From the NCBI GenBank assembly GCA_964017185.1, contig OZ024871.1, positions 27,690,488 to 27,754,487 on the forward strand: 64,000 bases of DNA, in the 5' to 3' direction. The notes beneath the pieces are model-generated. The model saw only the letters and a program-made list of their open reading frames with translations. It was not told the origin of the DNA and searched no databases. Positions within the stretch are counted from its first letter, which is position 1; each line of letters starts with the position of its first letter. The DNA is from Rugalucina vietnamica. Its lineage: Eukaryota; Mollusca; Bivalvia; Lucinida; Lucinidae. Below are positions 57,389-64,000 of the stretch, in pieces. The position numbers and the translations under genes are program-made.

Positions 57389-58723
57389 ATGTTGATAGGG
57401 CGCATCAACCGGTTATCGCCAGGGAAAAAGACATTCGTTTTGATGTTGGTAATAATAGTGGCTTTAGATGTGTTACCAAGACTGATGTACAACTGCTCAG
57501 TGATAACCAGAAACTCGACAAACAGGACGTGGAAACGAGGCAATAAATCGTCGATGAATCAAGGACAAAACAATAAGATAAAACCAGATAATACAGAACA
57601 GCGCAGAAATTATACCATTGGGTACACTCTAAACAAACGACCACTTGTGAAAATCTATGACTCTTTGCCCAAAAATGAATCAGAGGGGGATAAAACACAT
57701 AGATTTGATCAAATACGAAGTTGGCTTGACAATAAATGGATAGAACGATATGACAAAGGATCAAAATGTAAAAACTCAACCAAAACGATTCTTTGGTACG
57801 ACATCTGGCATGATGGAAAAGGTGTGAGAAATAAATGCAAGTTTGTTAACTTTTCAAAGTGTAAATGTCCTTGTACCGTTGACTTCTTTATAGTAGAAGA
57901 CACACAGAAAACTTATAAACCCTTTGGAGCTGACGCGGTTTTATTTCAAATAAATAAACTTCGTTACCTTAGCCATCCTCCCAAAAAGCGTAAAGGTCAG
58001 GTATTTGTAGCTGTGGAAAGAGAAGCGACGCCGCTGTCTAAAATTCCTTTGAAAAATTTCGAATACGTTTTCAATTGGACAATGACATTCCGTCAAGATT
58101 CGGACATATTCTATCCATATGGCAGAATCTTTGAAAGGAAGAATGCGCCACCTGCGAAGAACTATTCAGAAATTTTCAGACGGAAAAAGAAAGGCATTGT
58201 TTGGTTTGTAAGTCATTGTAAAACCAAATCTAAACGAGAGGATTACGCGGAAGAATTGAAAAAATATATTGACCTTGACATAATAGGGCAATGTGGTTCA
58301 AATACATGTGGTAAACACAATTCAAGCGAGTGCCTTCGGAAATATGAGGAAGAATATTTCTTTAGATTTAATTTTGAAAATACTTTTCATACGGACTATG
58401 TTACTGAAAAATTGTTCGAGAATTTCTCCAAAGATATGATTCAAATTGTTGGCGGGTCTGCAGATTATGATAAGATTGCTCCAGAAAATACAATCATTAG
58501 CGTGAAGGATTTTGGTTCGCCAAGGACTCTAGCAGCATATCTGCAAATTCTTATGAACAGTGAAGAACGTTACACGGAATATCTGAAGACGAAGAATAAT
58601 TATTATGCAGAGCTCTTGCGTCGCCAGTCACAAAGGGCTTACTGCACGCTTTGCAACATGTTACATAGGCAAGAAAAGTACAGAAATCTGTACTATAGTA
58701 TTGGAGATTGGTTTGTCAGCTAA
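57389..58723 (+). CDS. Alpha-1,3-fucosyltransferase (GT10), copy 3
   Basis: 444 residues with the same architecture as copies 1 and 2: basic tail, signal-anchor (about 15-34), Lys/Asn-rich stem, GT10 domain with VFVAVEREAT, NWTMTFRQDSD, VSHCKTKSKREDYAEEL, FRFNFENTFHTDYVTEK, APENTIISVKDF and the C-terminal YCTLCNMLH. The N-terminus differs slightly (MLIGRINRLSPGKK). The catalytic domain is closer to copy 1 than copy 2 in several positions (NKC, TVDFF), while its 3' flank resembles copy 2 for longer, hinting at gene conversion or mosaic history. No breaks; likely functional. Confidence 0.92.
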   Translation: MLIGRINRLSPGKKTFVLMLVIIVALDVLPRLMYNCSVITRNSTNRTWKRGNKSSMNQGQNNKIKPDNTEQRRNYTIGYTLNKRPLVKIYDSLPKNESEGDKTHRFDQIRSWLDNKWIERYDKGSKCKNSTKTILWYDIWHDGKGVRNKCKFVNFSKCKCPCTVDFFIVEDTQKTYKPFGADAVLFQINKLRYLSHPPKKRKGQVFVAVEREATPLSKIPLKNFEYVFNWTMTFRQDSDIFYPYGRIFERKNAPPAKNYSEIFRRKKKGIVWFVSHCKTKSKREDYAEELKKYIDLDIIGQCGSNTCGKHNSSECLRKYEEEYFFRFNFENTFHTDYVTEKLFENFSKDMIQIVGGSADYDKIAPENTIISVKDFGSPRTLAAYLQILMNSEERYTEYLKTKNNYYAELLRRQSQRAYCTLCNMLHRQEKYRNLYYSIGDWFVS

Positions 58724-58984
58724 AAACAGAGATCAGACTTATTTTAAATACAGCTAATGGCTGGTTTGCCTTTATTCAGTCAGGATGAACATTGTGACCA
58801 ACATTGCAAAATCAGAATATGATCAGAAACATCAGTGCTAAAATCAATTGTCAAATTCAAATCAAGCAAGCGAACAGTACATCAACGGACAAGCAGATGT
58901 ATTAGAATTTGAATCCATCAGTGAAAGACAGTGTGACCAGAAGGAAACGTTCGTTCCTCGCGATTTGGGTTTATTAGTAAGCCT
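58724..58984 (+). repeat. 3' flank of fucosyltransferase 3, shared with unit 2
   Basis: Aligns to 45422-45620. No polyadenylation signal was identified with confidence. Confidence 0.65.
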
Positions 58985-59180
58985 TCAAGCGGGGAAACCA
59001 ATAATCTGGGTTTCCGACCAGGTCCGACACAAACCGACCTGTACAGTAACAGAAGACTGCTGAGAGCTTGAAATGTTAGATTTAAGAAGAAGAGTGATTG
59101 TACTATCCATGTAGCGAAAACAAAGGCACTGATCAGCTGTGCAGCTACTGCACAGGTTTCGCAAATGCAGAGTGTTGTTG
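58985..59180. mobile_element. MITE-A degraded copy in unit 3
   Basis: CGGGGAAACCAATAATCTGGG, TTCCGACCAGGTCCGACACA, GATCAGCTGTGCAGCTACTGC. Absent at the equivalent site after fucosyltransferase 2. Confidence 0.65.
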
Positions 59181-59585
59181 TTCTGATACATTTGCTCAGT
59201 TGCAGTTGCTACTAGACTAGCTACTAGTTTGATAGTCTGATATATATGGTGTCCTTTTTGTAATAGTTGAAATTGTCCTCTTTTGATAGCTACTATAGCA
59301 TCAGATATTTTCTGATGAAGGCATCTTGGCTAAGATCATCTTGGCTAAGATTTAAAATCGATGCCGAGGAACAGACTTACCAAATAATGTACCCGTAATA
59401 TTAAAAGGATTTGACTCTCTTGTAGACAGTTTCATTTTTACGCCCAGTTGCTAAGAAGCTACGTGCATAATTTCCTTTGACATTTTGCTCATTTGCATTT
59501 GTTGACTGAACTGCTTCAAATGGGGTATGTTTTCAACAATGCAACTTTAATATGGCAAACAAAACATTTCCACATGTTTCGCATG
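59181..59585 (+). repeat. Remainder of shared 3' flank
   Basis: GTTGCAGTTGCTACTAGACT, GGGGTATGTTTTCAACAATGC and similar text match 45640-45960. Confidence 0.6.
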
Positions 59586-59821
59586 TGAGCCGCCTCGTGG
59601 GAAAACCAACAATGTGGTTTCCGAACAGGTCCGACACAAACCGACTTGTACATGCACAAAAAAGAGCAAGAAGCTTGAAATTTCGGATTTAAGTAGAAGA
59701 GGAATTGTACTATCCGAGTAGCGAAAATAAAGGCGCTGATCAGCTTCGCGGTGACCCCGAAGCTGATCTGCGTCTTTGTTTTCGCCTATGCAGATTGTTG
59801 GTTTTCCCATGAGGCGGCTCA
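59586..59821. mobile_element. MITE-A copy, complete
   Basis: TGAGCCGCCTCGTGGGAAAA at the left and the complement at the right (GAGGCGGCTCA), flanked by TG on both sides. Palindrome CAGCTTCGCGGTGACCCCGAAGCTG has two mismatches. Confidence 0.88.
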
Positions 59822-59854
59822 TGTCATAGGAAAAATGTACAAATCAAGTTTAAA

Positions 59855-59930
59855 AAGGTACAAGTACATGTAGGCAAAGATCAGGAAAAGGCGCAATCAG
59901 AAAAAGATTCCCACTCCAAAAATCACGTAT
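59855..59930 (-). repeat. Short R2 fragment (3' end)
   Basis: AAAAAGGTACAAGTACATGT, AGATCAGGAAAAGGCGC and TTCCCACTCCAAAAATC: the constant end only, showing 5' truncation. Confidence 0.7.
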
Positions 59931-60162
59931 AGTATATTTAAGACCCTGAAAAGTTTAATTGAACCCGTTATAACCAAATAAAATTGACTCAGCCGCGTTT
60001 TATGGTTTGCTGGTGTGGCGTATTGGATTTAGTTATGCTAGAGTGCGTCGGTACTGATTTCATTTATTTACCATTATTTGCCCGTGCGTGTGAAAAATGG
60101 ATTATCCATTTTACCATTCATCTTTGAATCACCTGTATAGTCCCTTTTCTATCTTTTATGCA

Positions 60163-61783
60163 GGCGTCATACCTAGCCGATTTTAACACGCGATGGACAC
60201 ACGATTATGAAAAGTTTCAATTTCGGCGGGGATCGTGAAGACATCGGGCCATTCGTGAGTGCATCGTTACCCATCGTATGTCCATCGGGAGACTTTTTAA
60301 GCCATCAGCATCGCCATCGCGAGCGGCACCAAAATCTTTGACATGCCAAAAAAAATACAGGAAGGACACACGATGGTTCGATTTCGTGTTGAATTCGCGA
60401 GTGCATCGTGGCCTTCGCAAAGCCATCGTGAGGCCATCATGATATCAGGACTACATCGTACTTCTGTCGTGTGGTCATCGGCACCATCGGCTAAGTTTTG
60501 CTACACGAAGGCAATACGATGGAGACGCAATGCTGCCCGATTGTGTTACGAAGGCAACACGACATCGTATAGCCCTCGCAACGCCATCGTATAAGCATCC
60601 TACCTAACAAAAATTAGTACACGATGGCATCCCGATGGAAACACGATATTAACCAAAACTGCATTTTCTGCGTTTCCAATATATCCCAAGGTAACGTTGA
60701 CATACAAAAATCAGCATCCACACACACGCGGCCTTTTTCTCAGAAAACCTTAAGTTCAGTACGGTTGATTCTATTCTGACAAAAATCATGGTGACAAGAG
60801 AAGACAAACAAGAAGAAGAAGAAGACGGCAGCACTGCTTCTTTACACGCAACTGGAACATGATAAAATCATCTTACAGGAGCAACACCATCTCTTATACA
60901 GGTATTTGGTTTGTTTATTATTATGTTGTCGTTTATTATTATGTTGTCTTTCAAGCAGCACTCTGTTTTCTTTCTAGTAAAGCAGTACCCGCTGCAGTTT
61001 TCGACAAACGAGTCTTTTATCTACATCTACTCAAGAACAGTTTTGTGTCAGTTTCATGCGAAAGATAGATTGAAATACAAGCAAACTGTCACCGAGAAAT
61101 TTGAACAGTGTTGTAAAGGAACTGGCAATACAGTCATGGTAGTAATTTTTACCGTGGACGTCAACAACGAAATCATACAAATGAAATAAGATGTACCTTC
61201 TCAAAAGAGACCATGTTTGCACACAAATGAAAGGGTCTCGTTCAATCTCCCGCCTACAATATAGACACCGTGTATTTTATGGATTGGAGTTTTTTAGTGG
61301 AGTCATGGACTGGAGTATTGAAGTGGAACCTTGGGTGGAGCTGACAGGCGCAACCTTCTTCCCAAGCCCTCTTCCTGGTTTTGGTGGCATTTCCATTTTT
61401 ATTTTGTAAAGAAAGAAGCTGACAAAGCTGATGTTTTCTCAACATCACTTTTAGTCTCATTAATTGATTTTTAGTGTCGTTATGCCTTCGGGACACTTTC
61501 TGGAATATATTTTACACCTCACGATGGCTTCACGATGGCTTCACCGACATCGTCAAGCCTTCGCATACCATTCGCATTAACATCGTATGCAAAACTACCA
61601 CTTCTTGTATCGTTCGTGACTGCATCGGGTATAATCGTGTGTCCATCGTGTGTCCATCGGTAGGCTTCGTACATGCTTCGGCTCAACATTGGCATTTACG
61701 AAATTCGTGACGAAAATCGCGCGAAATTGAAAATTTCATATTTGTGTGGCCATCGTGTGTCAAAATCGGCTAGGTATGACGCC
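60163..61783. mobile_element. 1.62 kb TIR element rich in CATCGTG-type words
   Basis: Left end GGCGTCATACCTAGCCGATT and right end on the opposite strand the same 20 bases, with inverted similarity of ~34 bp running into a CGATGG word. The two subterminal regions (about 60180-60650 and 61510-61760) consist largely of iterated CATCGT, CCATCG and CGATGG words on both strands. The middle (60650-61500) is different in texture and contains an unplaced frame (TAALLLYTQLEHDKIILQEQ, about 60825-60890) without a start codon. Flanks CTTTTATG (left) and CTTTATGA (right) may be a worn target duplication. Superfamily unknown. Confidence 0.75.
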
Positions 61784-62083
61784 AACTTTATGAAACTTTA
61801 CCACCTGAGGTAAACCGGCACGGTAAAAGTGTTTTACTATAACATGAGAATAGACAACGACGAACCTGCACAACCGTTTTTATTCAGTTTTTCCTCCCTT
61901 TCAAGATTATTTAATGCATATGAGACAGCCAATCAATAGGTTGTGCTAAAACGGTAGTACCCCGAGAAAAGACAGCTGACAGAAACCGCAAGCAGAACTT
62001 GCTTTGTCCAACAAGTGACCCGTGCGGTGATTGAACCAACACATGACAAGGCAGTAAGATGATTCAATGATTAAGAGCGGTAA
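61784..62083. repeat. Dispersed repeat, empty-site paralogue of 47140-47850
   Basis: CCGGCACGGTAAAAGTGTTTT, TGCACAACCGTTTTTATTCAG, then CATATGAGACAGCC and GTAGTACCCCGAGAAAAGAC. Related text also at 1590-1670. Confidence 0.65.

Positions 62084-62136
<53 letters not shown>
62084..62136. repeat. (AC)n microsatellite
   Basis: Uninterrupted CA dinucleotides, about 26 units. Confidence 0.95.
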
Positions 62137-62139
<3 letters not shown>

Positions 62140-62700
62140 CAACTTTTCTATGACCCCCACCCACCTTGAATAGATGGACTAGCCGATGGACTAGCCGATC
62201 ATGCCCAGATACCAATATTAAAGTTGCCGCCTACATATTAACATATTTGGCAAGCTATATATACATAAATACACGTAGTGGCATCAAAAGTAGGAACAGA
62301 AGGATTCACAACTGAACAAACGCCTTGGGATAAGTAACTGGGGGGTTACGACGCGTCAAACACGCCAGCAAAAGAAGAAATAGATAGTTATGTAAATTAG
62401 AGGTTTTTCTACAGATTGGATACCACTGAAACAAGACCACAGACGGTCAGTAATAGATAGTACAATTACTGATTAACTTCAACCCATTATATGGGGTCTC
62501 AATCTCGCCAACAGCTTCCACAGAGGTTCAAAACTTTTAGCTAGATGTTCGGTCCTCATAGTGAATCTCTCACTTTAACCCATACTTGACGAATGGATTC
62601 TCCCATTATTATCATTTGGGTGAGTCTACTTCAGTTCTTAGAGGCATCAGGTGTGATTTTTAAATTTTATTCATTTTTTTTTCGATGAAAATTCTTTACG
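62137..62700. other. Mostly unassigned; old R2-like segment
   Basis: 62440-62590 resembles the R2 middle region (CAGAGGTTCAAAACTTTTAG, GATGTTCGGTCCTCATAG, GTGAATCTCTCACT) with heavy decay. Nothing else recognised. Confidence 0.45.
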
Positions 62701-62768
62701 CAAACAGAATAGCCCCAGATGGGACGCCGCGTTCTGCGGCGTCACATCTGGGACTATTCTGTTTGCCT
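62701..62768. repeat. 68 bp palindrome
   Basis: CAAACAGAATAGYCCCAGAT arms converge on GACGCCGCGTTCTGCGGCGTC. Same design as the HP palindromes; no tail identified. Confidence 0.85.
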
Positions 62769-63668
62769 ATGTCCCATTAAAGGGACACCAGGCTAAAATG
62801 AGTTAATAGTATGTGAATCAGTATTATGGCCAAACGAATGAATAATCATCATCTCGAAGCAAAACGAGGACTCCGCAGATACAAAATGCCGAATGGCAAT
62901 GGATGTTTTGTTTGGTGATAATCTCGAAACAACAGTTTGATAGTGAGTATTTTTTCTATATATACACCATTATATAAATAAAAGTATTTACAGTATATAT
63001 TTATCGTGTTTATGAAATCAAGTTATTTTTTTTGTAATTTTTTATTTCTCATCTGACACAGAAAACATGATAACATACAACTATGAGAAACATAGATACA
63101 TGTACAATATTTACAATATAATTATATGGCAACCACACCATGAGAAAATTATTATTTTTCAGCGATAATATTTTTCCATGAACATCACTTTCAATCAACG
63201 TTTGATTATATACAGCGATCTTTGCGTCCATGTGCTGTATTACAAAAATCCAGATGAACATAGTTTTCACATGGTCTAATTGGTATATTTTATGTCAACA
63301 AGTTACTTTTTTGCTTGACGTTGCCCGTACAGATATGCTTCAGTAGTACTGACAAACGAAGCGCGGCTACACAGTATACATTGTACATTGTTGTGGATCT
63401 CGTGCAAGGTACAAAGTCATCGGCTAAAAGCTAGATATATATGTGCTGATTCGCAGAAGTTTTTTTGCTTTAAAATGTGCATATGTTACAGTTGATAGGA
63501 TATGGATTATACTTCAATATATTAAAATGTGAGCCCTAGTAATCTCTATTACAAGTCGATGAAATCAAGTTATACATGAAGTACATTATGAACCTTTTTG
63601 GAAAAAAAAACACCATGATGTCTTTCAAACGTTCCATCAGCATGGATGTATTCATGTCAAAAGCATTT
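62769..63668. other. Unassigned AT-rich sequence
   Basis: No gene or repeat was recognised. Confidence 0.4.
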
Positions 63669-63882
63669 AAGCCTGTGTTTGAGAAAACCAACAATTTGGG
63701 TTCCGACCAGGTCCGACACAAACCGGGCTGTATAGTCACAGTCGATGGTTAGAGGCTTGAAATTTTGGTTTTACAAAGTAGTGGAATTATACTATCCGTG
63801 TAGCGAAAACAGTTACTGCGAAGCTGATCTGCGCCTTTGTTTTCGCCTATGCTGATTGTTGGTTTTCCCTTGCGGCGGCTCA
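63669..63882. mobile_element. MITE-A copy with deleted hairpin arm
   Basis: GAGAAAACCAACAATTTGGG at the left and GATTGTTGGTTTTCCC at the right. One arm of the internal palindrome is missing (GCGAAAACAGTTACTGCGAAGC). Confidence 0.75.
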
Positions 63883-64000
63883 TTTGTTACCAGTTACCTT
63901 AATTGACATAACACTTGTGCCCTGGTTTTGGGTATTGCAGGTTTCACAAGAAATTACTGAAAATTTAAACTCTGATCACATTTCTGATGCCCCTTAAAAT

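Noticed and set aside
57405-57779. 124-codon minus-strand frame, with shorter counterparts in the other gene copies
   Set aside because: Antisense of the fucosyltransferase stem region; no independent signature.

Overview
This is a TE-packed stretch of animal nuclear DNA. It is AT-rich, has microsatellites, splice-site-like signals and non-LTR retrotransposons, and shows no prokaryotic gene organisation. The mix of repeats (tRNA-derived SINE, Penelope-like element with GIY-YIG, CR1/Jockey-like and other LINEs, many TIR/foldback elements) together with divergent intronless GT10 fucosyltransferases suggests a lophotrochozoan, most likely a bivalve mollusc. That assignment is inference; no marker gene fixes the species.

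The only intact host-type genes are three paralogous alpha-1,3-fucosyltransferases (GT10), all on the + strand: 4174-5520, 44087-45421 and 57389-58723. Each is a single-exon type II Golgi-protein ORF preceded by the same conserved splice acceptor 10 bases before the ATG, so an untranslated upstream exon is likely. They lie in a tandem segmental duplication. Parts of one unit recur at 1-111/2478-2510 (unit 1), 21553-22957 + 26883-27180 + 32340-34830 + 41930-45860 (unit 2) and 48370-52690 + 55980-59560 (unit 3). Different transposons have expanded each unit, so the paralogous sequence acts as an empty-site record that reveals many insertions. The duplicated block also carries a tiny exon-like reading frame with an N-myristoylation-type start (32908-32967), degraded in the other copies.

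Layout. 1-3.1 kb: TA-type TIR element split by a 1.66 kb foldback element, then a 236 bp MITE. 3.8-5.5 kb: LINE relic and fucosyltransferase 1. 6.2-6.9 kb: second TA-type element. 8.9-15.2 kb: near-intact 5.7 kb LINE (two ORFs, one nonsense codon) inserted in an older dispersed repeat. 15.7-16.5 kb: MITE cluster. 17.4-20.9 kb: TIR element and ~440 bp tandem repeats. 21.5-27.2 kb: duplicated block broken by a ~3.9 kb insertion holding a 43-bp tandem array and a 2.96 kb TIR element with iterated CAGTGCTGTCAC words. 27.5-31.9 kb: TIR element, repeat relics and a truncated Penelope-like element with a hammerhead-ribozyme-like terminus. 32.3-45.9 kb: unit 2 with SINE, dead LINE, MITEs, hairpin elements and fucosyltransferase 2. 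46-48 kb: hairpin elements. 48.4-59.6 kb: unit 3 with LINE fragments and fucosyltransferase 3. 60.2-61.8 kb: TIR element saturated with CATCGTG-type words. The rest is unassigned sequence, microsatellites and a last MITE.

Functionally, the three fucosyltransferases would transfer fucose from GDP-fucose to N-acetylglucosamine-containing glycans in the Golgi. Everything else recognisable is mobile DNA or its debris.
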